NCBI RefSeq assembly: GCF_003255815.1
Contig: NC_037671.1
Coordinates: forward strand, 157,981,333 to 158,045,332
Source of the DNA: Theropithecus gelada
Taxonomy: Eukaryota > Chordata > Mammalia > Primates > Cercopithecidae
Length of the DNA stretch: 64,000 nucleotides
Reading direction: 5' to 3'
The translations under genes were made by a program, and so were the position numbers. Of the stretch, positions 11,890 through 22,595 are shown one piece after another. The notes under the pieces were generated by a model. That model had not been told where the DNA came from. It ran no database searches and saw only the letters and a program-made list of their open reading frames with translations. The stretch's first letter is position 1, and every line of letters starts with the position of its first letter.

Positions 11890-13013
11890 TAGCCCTGTCA
11901 GTTTTTATGTTGTATATTTTGAGATCATGTCACTTATGCGTGCAAGTTCATAATTATTACATCTTGGTGGACTTCTCTTTGCTTATTGGATAGTGTCCCT
12001 TTTTACCAGTATTAATGATTATTTTTAATTCAGCTTTATTTTTTTCATATCAACATTGCTGTATCAGCTTTCTTTTGACTAGTATTATTTTGATATTCTT
12101 TCTAACCCCACGTTATCATTTAAAAAAATTGTTTTGCATGGTTTTGTTTTACGTGTGTTTCTTCTAATTAGAATATGTTTTACTTCTAATTTTTTTCTTT
12201 TCCTTTCTTTCTTTCTTTCTTTTCTTTTCTTTTTTTTTTTGAGATATTGTTCACTCTGTCGCTCAGGTTGGAGTGCAGTGGTACTATCAGAGCTCACTGC
12301 AGCCTCGATCTCCCAGCTCAAGTGATCCTCCCACCTCAGCCCTGTGAAGTAGCTGGGACTATAGGTGTGTGCCACCATGCCCAGCTAATTGTTTTGTATT
12401 TTTAGTAGAGACAGAGTTTTGTTGCCTAGGCTGGTCTTGAACTACTGGGCTCAAGCAATCCACCTACCTCAGCCTCCCAAAGTGCTAGAATTACAGGTGT
12501 GAGCCACTATGCCCAGCCTACTTCATAATTTTAAAAATAACTCTGATAATTTCTGTATTTGAATAGGGAGTTTGTTATTTACATTTACTGTCTTTGTAAG
12601 TGTGTTTGTATGTATTCATGTTCTATTGAGTTTTCGATGACCATTCCTTTTTTTTTTTGCTCCTTTTTTTCCCCTTCTTGCTTTCTATTGGATTGTTAGG
12701 GATTTCTGTTTTCACTTTACTTCTCTCTGCCTATTTGAAAGCTCTACAGCATGGTTTTCTTTCTTTAGGGGTCACTTTACCCTTTTACTTTTTAAATATG
12801 CATACATTTTTATACATTTAAAAAATTTAATCCGTATTTATATCTTCTTCCTGAGAGGACCTTAACATGTTATAAATGCTCACTGAATAATTCTCATTGT
12901 TAATTAGAGTTTGGTTTTATCTTTTTAAATGCAATGTAATTATTTATTTTAAACAGTTAATTAAATCTGTATTTTACTTGTATTTTTTTCTCTTTTATCC
13001 TGTTGCATTCTTA
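11890..13013 (-). mobile_element. L1M (old L1) ORF2 fragment, antisense, 3'-ward part
   Basis: The plus strand shows the pyrimidine-rich antisense of old L1 ORF2 ('ctttgcttattggatagtgtccc' near 11976-11998, 'tatcagctttcttttgactagt' near 12062-12083, 'cactttacccttttac' near 12773-12788). It is interrupted by an Alu at 12195-12518 and continues at 13395 beyond a nested younger L1. Subfamily not resolved. Confidence 0.75.
12195..12518 (-). mobile_element. Alu (J/old S) with expanded CT-rich tail
   Basis: The body starts about 12239 ('gagatattgttcactctgtcgctc') and ends at 'cactatgcccagcc' (12518). The tail at 12195-12238 has evolved to TTTC/TTTTC repeats. Imperfect target-site duplications 'tacttctaattttt' (12181-12194) and 'tacttcataatttt' (12519-12532) place it inside the L1M. 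Confidence 0.95.
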
Positions 13014-13029
13014 TGGATTCATTTTTTCT

Positions 13030-13379
13030 TTTGTTATTATAAATTCAGGGGGTACATGTGCAGGTTTATTATATAGGCATATTGTGTAATGATGAGGTTT
13101 GGGCTTCCAGCATACCCATCACCCAAACAGTGAACATTGAACCTAATAGGTAATTTTTCAATCTTTACCCTCTTTTAACCCTCCCCTCTTTTTGGATTCC
13201 CTTTGTCTGTTAATTTCATCTTTATGTTCATGTGTACCCATTGTTTAGGTCCCACTTAAAAGTAAAAACATGCCATATTTGATTTTCTGGGTTATTTCAC
13301 TTAGGATGATGACCTCCAGCTCCATCTGTGTTGCTGCAGGAGACATGATTTCACTCTCTTTTATGGCCTCCTAGTATCC
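13030..13379 (-). mobile_element. 5'-truncated L1 nested in older L1M
   Basis: An antisense L1 3' end of about 350 bp ('ttcagggggtacatgtgcagg' near 13046, ORF2 tail to 13379). Target-site duplications tggattcatt(t)ttttct flank it at 13014-13029 and 13380-13394, differing by one T. The same L1M sequence continues on both sides, so the order of insertion is clear. Confidence 0.93.
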
Positions 13380-13394
13380 TGGATTCATTTTTCT

Positions 13395-14040
13395 ACATGC
13401 TGAGGTGTATCCTCAAGTACTTGATACAACAATGGTCTAAGGGTGGGTGGCTTTCTTTTAATTTTAGCTTTGAGTAATACTTTAGCTGGGCATAACAGTC
13501 TAGATTACAATTTATTTTCTTGTTGGCACTTTAAAGATGTTATCCTATTGTCTTCTGCCTAGAACACAATAAACAAAAATATTTTTGAATGAATGACATG
13601 TTGTTGCTGATAAGAATCTGCTGTCAGTCTATCAGTTGGTTCTTTGTTAGTAATTTGTTTTTTCTCTCTAGTAGCTTTTGCTACTTACTTAACTTTGTTT
13701 GTAGTCTATTGTGTTGTATCTAGGTGTTGATTCAACTTTATTTGTCCTGAATCCCATGTAGGACAAATAAATTCTTGATGTCAGGAATTCTAACTTTGTT
13801 AAAATTCTCAACTTTTATATCTCCAAATAGGCTTTCCTTGTCTTTATGTGCAGTCCCCTTTTCTGCAATTTTTATCAGATAGATGATGGAGCCTCTCAGT
13901 TGTTCTGTGCTGTCTGCTCATTTCAGCAGCTTTACATTTCCTTTCTCGTGTTTTAAATTTATAATGCTTGTATCTCCTGTTCTTTTTACATTTCTGCCAG
14001 TTGTTGTTTGCAGAAGTTTTATTTTTGAGGGAGGAAGGCA
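13395..14040 (-). mobile_element. L1M ORF2 fragment, antisense, continuation
   Basis: It continues from 13013 after the nested L1: 'gctgggcataacagtctagatta' (13486-13508), 'tttaaagatgttatcctattgtcttctgcc' type sequence near 13530-13559. The right limit is uncertain because the signal fades after about 14000. Confidence 0.65.
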
Positions 14041-17000
14041 AGGAACTTTCCCCCTTACTACCTATTTGAAAATCCTAAACAAACTTCCATAAAAATAATT
14101 TCATAGGGAGAAAAATTCATGTTTAAATTGGTTGATCTTGTTCACTGTATTTCTTGGGATTAGAATTTATTTCTGTGTGTTTTGGAATTTTGGTATGCAG
14201 GCTTGTATTTGAGTTGGAGGATTCCAGCAAAAGTCTTTTCTTCCCCTCGCCCAGCATCTTTTCACATTAGATGAAATTGGGTGTGAAATGGGAAAAGGAG
14301 CACTACATGAGCTCAGTTCCACGGAATCATACTAGGTATGTCCTCTCTACTGTTTGAACTCCCTTAGGCTCATGGTCTCAGGAGCCAGATTCTTGCCTGC
14401 TGTGGACGTAGAGGCCCGAGGGCCCATGGTCTCTCCTCTCTTACCACTTTCCCATTTCCTGCCTAAAAGTGTTTGCCATATTTAAAAGGTGTCAGTTACA
14501 GCCTTATGACTTTGTATATTTTCAGATTGTATTTATCATTGCTATGGATTTTGAGCCAGAGGGCTTATGTCAGTGATCAAATGTGTCATCTTGTTTGGAA
14601 GCAACTTGACTGGAAGTTGAGGCTAGACTTAGGGAATAACTGCTGGGAAAAAATGTAAAAGGGTAAGCATTGATTATTGATCAAGTGACTATATCATTTA
14701 ATATTCAAACTCAGATACTTCTGAGAGTGACAGAAGACATTATTAGTAGTGATATAGGATTATAAGTGTAAGCCAGAGTTATTATAGGAATGTAGAATTC
14801 TGTGGTCACAGTGCTATAAAAGGACTGTCCTCTTTAAATTTTTAGAAAGGAATATTTATGATTCAATATCACAGATAGTTATTTTTATTTATGTTATAAG
14901 ACAACGTTTTCTACAAGGAACACATGATTATTGTATAAACATAAAGGCCAGGAGTCTTTGAAAACATGGAGTATGGAGCTGAGAAAGAAGTGTGGGTATG
15001 AGTAAATCTGAAACTAATGTTAGTCATGAAGTTTTTCAGCAATATGTACCATTCCCTCTTTAAAATATTTGCAGTATTACATCTCATAGTAGTTGGGCCT
15101 AATTTTCCAAAAAACAGCCAGAGGAAGAATGTCAGCAGTAGGAGTTAATTTTGAGGTAAAGTTGATGGGCACATTGTATCATAAGACTATGTCTTAACTA
15201 CTATAACATACTATAATTCCTAATAAATCTTGTAAATAAGCATATATGAGAAATTTATAGCAGTTATGTCTTGCAAATATGGAATGAGCCAATATATAGA
15301 ATTTGAATTACCCCTAGTAAAAGTAAAGCTTCATGTTATGCAAACACATTTCAAACTTTCTATGAGTTGCAGAACTTATATGTGTACCACACCTGCCTAC
15401 ATGTTTTGTCACTGGTGAGATGTGACAAAATGAACTGTATTTACAATATCTTGGAAAGCCTATGATTCTAGTGATTGTTTCTAAATATAAATGTTACCAG
15501 CTTCTCAAGACAAAATTCATTTTATTCTCTATATCTGTATGTATATCAGCATAAAATTTATGTGTGTGTGTGTTTGTGAGGATCAAAAACTCATAATGAA
15601 TAACAGGCTTTAAATTTTTTCTACTTATTAGCATATTTCCCCAAGTCAACATAATTCTTGTTTTTCTCGTTTTAGAATAAGCTCCTGCCATCATGTTGGT
15701 CAAATAGAAGAAGAGCCATCTCATCTTCTGTTTGTTAGAGGGTTTCAATTATTTAATAAGTGCAAGTAATTAAGACATTAAGAATTAAAGTGGCTCCAAG
15801 AAGAGCTCTGAGACTCAGAACCGCAGTGTTGCCTAGGTTTCTGAGTTTGAATTTCAACATAAGTGTGAAAAGTTTCTGCTGCTGCTTCCTTCAAAAATTT
15901 TTAATAAGATCTAGTATTTTGACATACTAATCTGAATTGAGACTGAAAAATTACGTAAACTTTGGTTAATCAGATCGATTGTCAACTCCAGCTATATTGC
16001 TATTTCATTTTCTACTAAAATTTGAATTACTCATGTCACCAAATAGCTCAGCAAAAATGTTTAATTTTTGCATATATATATAGTAAAAATAGTTGATAAT
16101 GAGGTTCTAGAGGAAGAAGCATGTTGGGTGTGTGTATATATGTGAGAGAGAATGAGAGAAGGAATAGGAATGTATCAGGATAGAATGCTTCTAAAACCTC
16201 GTTTTCCAGTAACAGGTTGGATATGCTAATGTGGTCAAAAATAATAAATAAATTATAATAGCTATTTCTGTCATAAATGCTTAATAGTCTTGCTCTCAGG
16301 TTACGAGATACACCTCAAGGAAGAGATAGTACAAACATAAGCTTCTTAATATAGGTCCGTAAGAAGTGGCATGATGTAATATCTGGATATCTGGGTGGCC
16401 ACTCTCATTTCTCACACAATAAGAATGAACTTTTTGGGAATAAAACTCACTCTCCATTAAATCTTTAGAATTTCCATCTCCATGTGTACAAGTTCGAATA
16501 TTATTGATTTCTTCTTCTTTGGAAAATCAGCCCTTCAACTTTTCAAAGACAACTTGAAAATTGGACACCAATTCATATATAATGCATATATATTCTCCAC
16601 TCCTGTCCAAACAGTCATTTTGTAGCTTCATAGTAGAAATATAATTAAAATTCTTAAATTGGGGAAAGCGCGTGTATTATTATATAGTGCATCTCTTTAT
16701 GTGACCAAAAATTATGCTGTATTCTAGCAATCTGGATATAATTGTGAATAGTATCCATAATTACAATATTTATTTACAATTCCATTTAAGCTTCTGTAAT
16801 TTTGAAGGAAATGGAAGAAATTTAGAATCTTGGAAGATCTTAAACCTGTGGTGGTGTTGTTTGTTTGTTTTCTGGGGTTGTTTTTGGTCAGGAGGCAGAG
16901 GGACGTGTTATATAGTACTTGATTCAGCAACATTCTATTTTCGAGTATCTTTTATTTTAGAAGTTTTTTTATGTATAATGTACAATGTGTAATTGTAATT

Positions 17001-17610
17001 CCTATTTGGGTTTTATGAATTCTTTTTCTGTTTCTATGAAGTAAATCTATAAAGTTATTCTATTATGTGTCTGTAATACTGAGAAAGAGGATCCTTGTAA
17101 AAGTGGAAAGATAGGAAACCAATACCAGGTTGTTTCTCTGATCCAAGCTGGTTCTCAGCATAGCTCAGGACCCTCAGTAAATGCTTGTTGAGTGGAAGAT
17201 TGTATGAACTTCATTGAGTATGGATTCTTAAAAATAATGATAAATTAAAAGAAAGGTTTTCATTGGGAAATCAGTATTTCAAAAAAATCAAATTAATTAA
17301 TCCGGTCTTTTCTTTCAAGTTTTGTTAGTTTTTCTTGAAAATTTATGGAGTATATTTCAAAAGCTATTTTGGCAGAGGTGGTGTAATCTTCTAAAGCCAG
17401 CTGGCACATTTATAGGATGTCAGGCTAGCCCATCAGGTAAAGTGTCCATTGTGGCAGTCACAGATCCACGCATCAGATGGGAAGAGTGTGATCAGTGCAG
17501 CATGCACGTATAGTCAGGTACCAGTGGGAGCTGTGCAGGAAGAGGATTATTCCAAGAAGCGAGGACCTATATGATCTTGTGGAAGGTGAACATATCCATG
17601 GGATGGGAAA
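14041..17610. other. unique AT-rich sequence
   Basis: No gene or clear repeat. Short (TG)n at about 15559-15577, (TA)n at 16073-16082, and a hairpin with 9-bp arms TTTTGTCAC/GTGACAAAA at 15404-15430. A GC-richer patch at 14210-14470 contains no supported exon. Confidence 0.4.
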
Positions 17611-17626
17611 AATAATATATACATAG

Positions 17627-17710
17627 GGAGAGAGAACTGAAATATCATCTTACTGGTGTAAACCATTTTGTTAGTATCAGCATTATTGTTGATATTCACA
17701 TCTGTATGAT
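17627..17710 (+). repeat. diverged duplicated segment, copy 1
   Basis: 'gagagaactgaaat' followed by 'ctggtgtaaaccattttgttagtatcagcattattgttgatattcacatctg' (in pieces) resembles 18680-18778, with roughly 75-80% identity after gaps. Family not recognised. Confidence 0.55.
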
Positions 17711-17867
17711 CCATCCGATCAGGATGGGTTAGCTGTCAAGTCATCAAGATTGACTTACGACATTTTTATGATCTGTCCTTTCAAACCTTATGGTTCTAAA
17801 TTTTCACTGTTTGCATGCACTTTCGTGTATAAATCTGCATCTGGAAAGACTGATATTTCTCTAAGGC

Positions 17868-18065
17868 AGCGGTCAGCAGGTATTTTTTGTAAGGGGCAAG
17901 GTAGTAAATGTTTTGGACCATAGAGCCATGGCTGCAGTTACCCAGCTCTGCCATTGCAATGAAAAAGCAGCCGTCCACGAGGTGTAAATGAAAGATGTAG
18001 CTATTAGCTTTCTGTTGGCTCAGCTGTACCAATAGGAGCATGAAACAGGCTGTAGTTTGCCAGTC
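17868..18065 (+). mobile_element. hAT-Charlie-type non-autonomous DNA transposon
   Basis: It begins near 'cagcggtcagcaggta' and ends near 'tgtagtttgcca', which are inverted-repeat-like ends. The body shows the familiar 'gtaaggggcaaggtagtaaatgttttggacc' and 'cagctctgccattgcaatgaaaaagcagcc' stretches of this MITE. The exact subfamily (MER33-like is my guess) and the 8-bp target duplication could not be confirmed. Confidence 0.75.
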
Positions 18066-18431
18066 GCTCCTTGCCATATCCTCTTCTGTCATTAGCTATG
18101 CGTCTTGGGGTTCGTTCTGCTGTATGCTGTATCTACAGGCTCTTGTTTGGTGGTCTGCCTCTTTGCTTCTTATGCCTCACTGACCTTCTTGTAGGAGAAG
18201 CTTGTGGGGACTTCCATACATCTTTCAAGTTCAGATTTAGGAAAATGTGTGTCACCTCTGCCCTTCTTTCCTGTTCCTCACATATGGAGGCAGTGATGCC
18301 CTTTACTCTTCTGCCCAGAGAAGCCTGGTTCCAGAGCCAGCTTTGACCAGAGCTTGACCCATACTGGGGGAACTTAGCTCTGGAAGCTGGCAGGGCGTGT
18401 GATGAGTGACTGGTGCCAGGTAGGTCTGGGG

Positions 18432-18432
<1 letters not shown>

Positions 18433-18465
<33 letters not shown>
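18433..18465 (+). repeat. (GATA)n microsatellite
   Basis: About eight GATA units directly abutting the left end of the MER2-like element. The SIYLSIYLS peptide on the minus strand is a by-product. Confidence 0.97.
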
Positions 18466-18676
18466 CTTGATAATCCCAAATCCCAAAACTGAAATGCTCT
18501 CAAATCTGAAACTCTTTGAGCACCAATATGACTGTCAAAATAAATGCTCTTTGGAGCATTTCAGATTTTGGATTAGGGATGCTCAACTGGTATAATGCAA
18601 ATATTCCAAAATCTGAAAAAAATTGGAAATCTGAAACACTTCTGGCCCCAAGCCTTTTGGATGAGGGACAATCTGT
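18466..18676 (+). mobile_element. MER2-like Tigger-derived DNA transposon
   Basis: The palindrome-like body is rich in 'aaatctgaaa' and 'ggattagggatgctcaactggtataatgcaaat' (18570-18602). The right terminal inverted repeat is 'tttggatgagggacaatctg' ending at 18676, followed by TATATA, which fits the TA target. The left terminus is missing or has been replaced by the GATA repeat. Confidence 0.8.
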
Positions 18677-18679
18677 ATA

Positions 18680-18778
18680 TATAGAAAGAGAACTGAAATA
18701 ATGTATCTTTTTGGTGTGTGTTGTTGGTGTGGACCATTTTATTAGTTACCAACATTAGTATTGTTGACATCCACATCT
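18680..18778 (+). repeat. diverged duplicated segment, copy 2
   Basis: Partner of 17627-17710; it lies immediately right of the MER2-like insertion, which therefore appears to have landed in or beside this copy. The following 18780-18970 is GC-richer, with no recognised gene. Confidence 0.55.
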
Positions 18779-18983
18779 GGGCAAGGTTGTGTGACTGGCA
18801 AACCAGACCCTCCACCCTCTCGGGTTCACAGGCCTTTCTTCCTCTGCAGGGAGTGGGACCTTGCCTGTTTGCCTGGACACAGGGACTTATTGTTCCCCAG
18901 AGTCCTGGATTCCCTTCCTCATCTCTTCACCATGGCTGAAGTGCTGCTCTTAACGGGCAGATTGCTTTCAACTGACTCTGTTC

Positions 18984-19100
18984 TTTTTTCTTTTTTTTTG
19001 ATAACTTGACTAGTTCTTTACTTATTAAATAAATTAAATGTTCTTGTTTTGTTTTTATTATGCTTTAAGTTCTAGGGTGCATGTGCACAACGTGCAGGTT
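18984..19100 (-). mobile_element. very short L1 insertion with probable 3' transduction
   Basis: Flanked by a perfect 11-bp target-site duplication, TGACTCTGTTC, at 18973-18983 and 19101-19111. On the minus strand the insert contains about 55-60 bp of L1 3' end (19099 to about 19043, including the CATAATAAAA terminus), then about 40-45 bp of non-L1 sequence (about 19040 to 19001), then an A-rich tail (19000-18984). The non-L1 piece between the L1 end and the tail is the structure expected of 3' transduction. Confidence 0.85.
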
Positions 19101-19111
19101 TGACTCTGTTC

Positions 19112-19440
19112 CTTAAGTACCAGTGACGTCCTCGTCTTCTGTGTGCTGCCCGATTACATGATTCCATCTCTTGGCCATTACTAGGCTCTCAGAGCTGGCC
19201 TGACCCAAACCTCTTTGCACTTTCTTGCCACCTTCCATCCCCCCTGCCCCTGTGCCTTGACCTCTCACTGACCCTTATTCCTGAGGGCTCTTGCCTTCAC
19301 TGTCAGGCCAGCATGAGTTTTGCCAAAGTACAGATTCTTTTCAGTGGAGTGGTATATAATTTGATTTTTTGTTCAAACTCCTACATTTTATAGTCATTGG
19401 TAGTTAAATTACAAATAAATCTTACACTAAAATTTGTTTT
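19112..19440. other. unique sequence, locally GC-richer
   Basis: 19110-19330 is pyrimidine-rich and about 50% GC. No open frame or clear repeat. Confidence 0.4.
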
Positions 19441-19735
19441 ATTTTATTTTTATTTTTTTGAGATAGAGTTTCGCTTTTTCACCCAGGCTGGAGTGCAGTA
19501 GCATGGTCTTAGCTCACTGTGACCTCTGCCTCCCAGGTTCAAGCAGTCCTCCTGCCTCACCCTCCCAAGTAGCTAAGATTACAGGTGCCCGCCACCACGC
19601 CGGTCTAATTTTTTGAGTAGAGACGGGGTTTCACTATGTTGTCTAGGCTGGTCTCAAACTCCTGTCCTCAGATGATCGGCCCACCTTGGCCTCCCAAAGT
19701 GCTGGGATTACAGGTGTGAGCCACAGCACCTGGGC
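19441..19735 (-). mobile_element. AluS-type element, antisense
   Basis: T-rich tail, 'gagatagagtttcgctttttcaccc' start, and 'gagccacagcacctgggc' end at 19735. Complete dimer; target-site duplication unclear. Confidence 0.95.
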
Positions 19736-19739
19736 TTTA

Positions 19740-20369
19740 AAATATTTTTTTAAGGAACCTCATCATCAATGCTCAAAGATAGTCAAAATAAATTAAAGCT
19801 GTAGAAAAGGACCAGTGGGCCCTCATATTGGTCATGGAACACAGGGAGCAATTTGAAGTTAACAGGAAATAAAACTAATGTTAATTGGATTGTTTTTCCC
19901 CGAGTAACAAAGACGTATTAGGAGGATTTCTACTCCTAAATTGCCTTTTACTATCCTAGAGTCAAAATGCTTGATCTAATTCAGTAAATGGAATTGTATA
20001 AGGGACTAGTGATGCTTTACCTTTTATATCAGAAAAATTCTCAGAATACACATAAGTGGAAGTTATTCTTTTATTATAAAATCTGTCTGTAGAGGCTCCC
20101 TCCTGTGTTTATGGATGAGAGAGAGGAAATGATACGTGCTTAAAAGATTAGTTAGGAAGCCATTGTGATTGTCCAGATGATAGCCTGGGCAGGATAGTAA
20201 AAGCAAAATGGAAAAAAATCCTAGAGACTATAGAGTCGTCAGTGTCACTTTCATATGGGTCACATTGGTAAACTTTTAATAAAGCTCAGGATTATTTACA
20301 TAACCAGTGTAATTCTCTGGGATCAAGGTCTGAATAAGTTAGAGTCTTTGGGAAAGCAATCTTCGAGCA
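19740..20369. other. mostly unique; possible L2 trace
   Basis: A short stretch at about 20140-20205 ('agttaggaagccattgtgattgtccagatgatagcc' in pieces) resembles antisense L2 ORF2. The remainder is not recognised. Confidence 0.35.
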
Positions 20370-20600
20370 GAGACTAAGAGCGGTACCAAGAAGTCAGACT
20401 ACCTGATGTTAAAGCCTGGTTCTGTGCCTGAGTATGGGAAGATTATTTAACCTCTCTGTGCTTAGTTTTCTTATCTTTAAAATAGTACAGTGAAGAATCA
20501 ACAATATCACAGAGTTGATTATTTGGGGATTAAATGAAACAATACAAATAAGACACTTAGAACACTTAAAATGTTATCATTATTGTTGTTATTATTTGGA
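20370..20600 (+). repeat. MIR SINE, sense
   Basis: 'aagaagtcagactacctgatgttaaagcctggttctgtgcc' (20388 on), then 'ttatttaacctctctgtgcttagttttcttatctttaaaatag' is the MIR core in the sense orientation. Confidence 0.75.
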
Positions 20601-20800
20601 GTCACATACACATGGTTTTAAATCACTCCTCCACTATTTACTAGCTGTATGGCTGTGAGAAAATTAAATAAACTCTCTAAGTACCCTTCTCTTTATTGTG
20701 GGGGTTGTTTGCATAGGATGGCTTTAGAGATTTGTTCAGATCAATGTAGGTAGTCTTCTAACACAGAGAATATGGCTCAATAAATGGCAGCACTAATTTT
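20601..20800 (+). repeat. MIR SINE, sense, second copy
   Basis: 'actatttactagctgtatggctgtgag' (20632 on), then 'aataaactctctaagtacccttctctttat', a MIR core immediately behind the previous copy. Confidence 0.6.
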
Positions 20801-22289
20801 CATTTCCTAAAGAGAAAAATACTTGGTTTAAATAACCTGATTGATTTTAGGGAGAGAATAAAATACATGTAGAAGTGAAATCTATCTACTGTATGTCATT
20901 TATTCAAAATTAATTTCGGATTTCCTTCCACTGACAAATATATTTAAATGTACTGACTAAATTCAGTTTAGTGTTTTGTATGGATAGACAAATAGATAAA
21001 AACAAACAAACAAAAAAGCAAACCCAGACAAATGCATATATAAAGGGTTGTCTCTCCAAACCCAATATTGGTAAATTTTAAAATCTTGAAGATGAATCAT
21101 TTTGATGAAAACACAGGTTTGCAGAAGATACTAGATTGTTACAGGTAAATGTCTGGCTTATAAAAACGGTACTGGATATTCATGCAAAAGCTCCCAACTG
21201 ATATTAACTTAAAATGAAATTCAAATCATTTCAACAAATAGAAGGCCACCTGAGTGCAAAGAAATTTTCCCACTCAGTGTGTTTCTATGTGTCTTTTATT
21301 AATTTGTCTAATTCTTTTTAAAACACTTATAAGCAGAAGCCTTTCTTAGAGTAATATGATCCTTCACTTTAAATCTGAAGGTAAATTTCCTTTTATTTGC
21401 TTCAACTGTACATTTCTCTGGTGTCAACAACAATTAATTCTAGTAAAATATGACTTGACGATTCTTAGGTCTGATTTTATGTCATCCAAACTTTTTAAAG
21501 TTGTTAAGTTTTTCTAAACTTATTTTTTCCAATGTGTATTTTCCCAACATAAATAGGATCCATGTTAATAGTCTTATTATGTGCTAGCAAATCCATGCCC
21601 AGTCTAGAGTGCAATGACTGCCAGTCTGTTGAGTAACTACTATGCCATTTTTACAAATGCTATAGAGGAATAAAGAAGAAATGATAATGTGTAACCTCTC
21701 ATGAAAGAGCTGAAATTCTGACCGGAGAATTTGAAATCAAATGACAATTTTTGTTGCATAGTTTTGTTTTGTTTTTACAGTTTGGGTGAACCTTTGATAC
21801 CATGAGTATTTACTATGTAAGTGAACAAGTCACAAGCCTCAGTTAATACAGAAATCTCAGAAATAGGCACTATTGATTGAATAATTAACCTAGATTATTT
21901 CTGTGAGAAATGTGGATGCCCATGAATGATGTTACATTGCATATGTCTTCTAGTAAAATTGTTTCTAGTTCATACCAATAAAATGAAATATAATGGTGCT
22001 TGGGATTTCTCAAAAGGACTCATATTTCCCCATAAATACCCTGGGTCTAACATACTTGACATCTGCCATTGTAGTAGTGTACAGTATATACTTACATATA
22101 AATTGGCATGGTAAAAATCACATATGAACTAATAGGAATTATTTATAGAAGTGAATGGTGACATGATGTCAAATAATTCTGAAATGGTGTGTTTGGGATC
22201 AATTCTAAAGAAGGAACATGATTTGGAGACTCACGTTGCATAGGAATGAACAAGAGTTATCTAAGAAAGATGATTGAATTGGGCCAGAG
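20801..22289. other. unique AT-rich sequence
   Basis: No gene; an AAAC-rich patch at 20999-21018. No repeat family recognised. Confidence 0.4.
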
Positions 22290-22595
22290 TCAGGAACTTG
22301 ACCATTTAATGAAACAATGTACAGTGAGGCAGGAGAGCAGGAGAGAAAAGATAAAAGGAATGGAAGGTCTCAAGAGAGTTGGAAAGGGTATCTATAAGAA
22401 CTTCTAATCATAGCAGCTGACTGAAAGTGGAATGAGCTTCCTAGCAAAGTTGTGACATCCACTAATAGAGATAATCAAGTCAAGAGCGTCTCCTTATAGG
22501 ATGTTGTTTCAGGAATTCATACACTGGATAGAAGACAAACTAGATGCTTTCTAAGATATGTTCTACCTCTGAAATGCTGTGATTCTCCTATTTGT
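22290..22595 (+). repeat. L3/CR1 LINE 3' end
   Basis: 'aatgagcttcctagcaaagttgtga', 'actggatagaagacaaactagatgctttctaag' and 'tacctctgaaatgctgtgattct' follow the CR1/L3 3' terminus in order. Very old and diverged. Confidence 0.6.

Noticed and set aside
18133..18486. 117-codon minus-strand ORF
   Set aside because: Its start is GATA-repeat translation and the rest shows no known domain or splice support.
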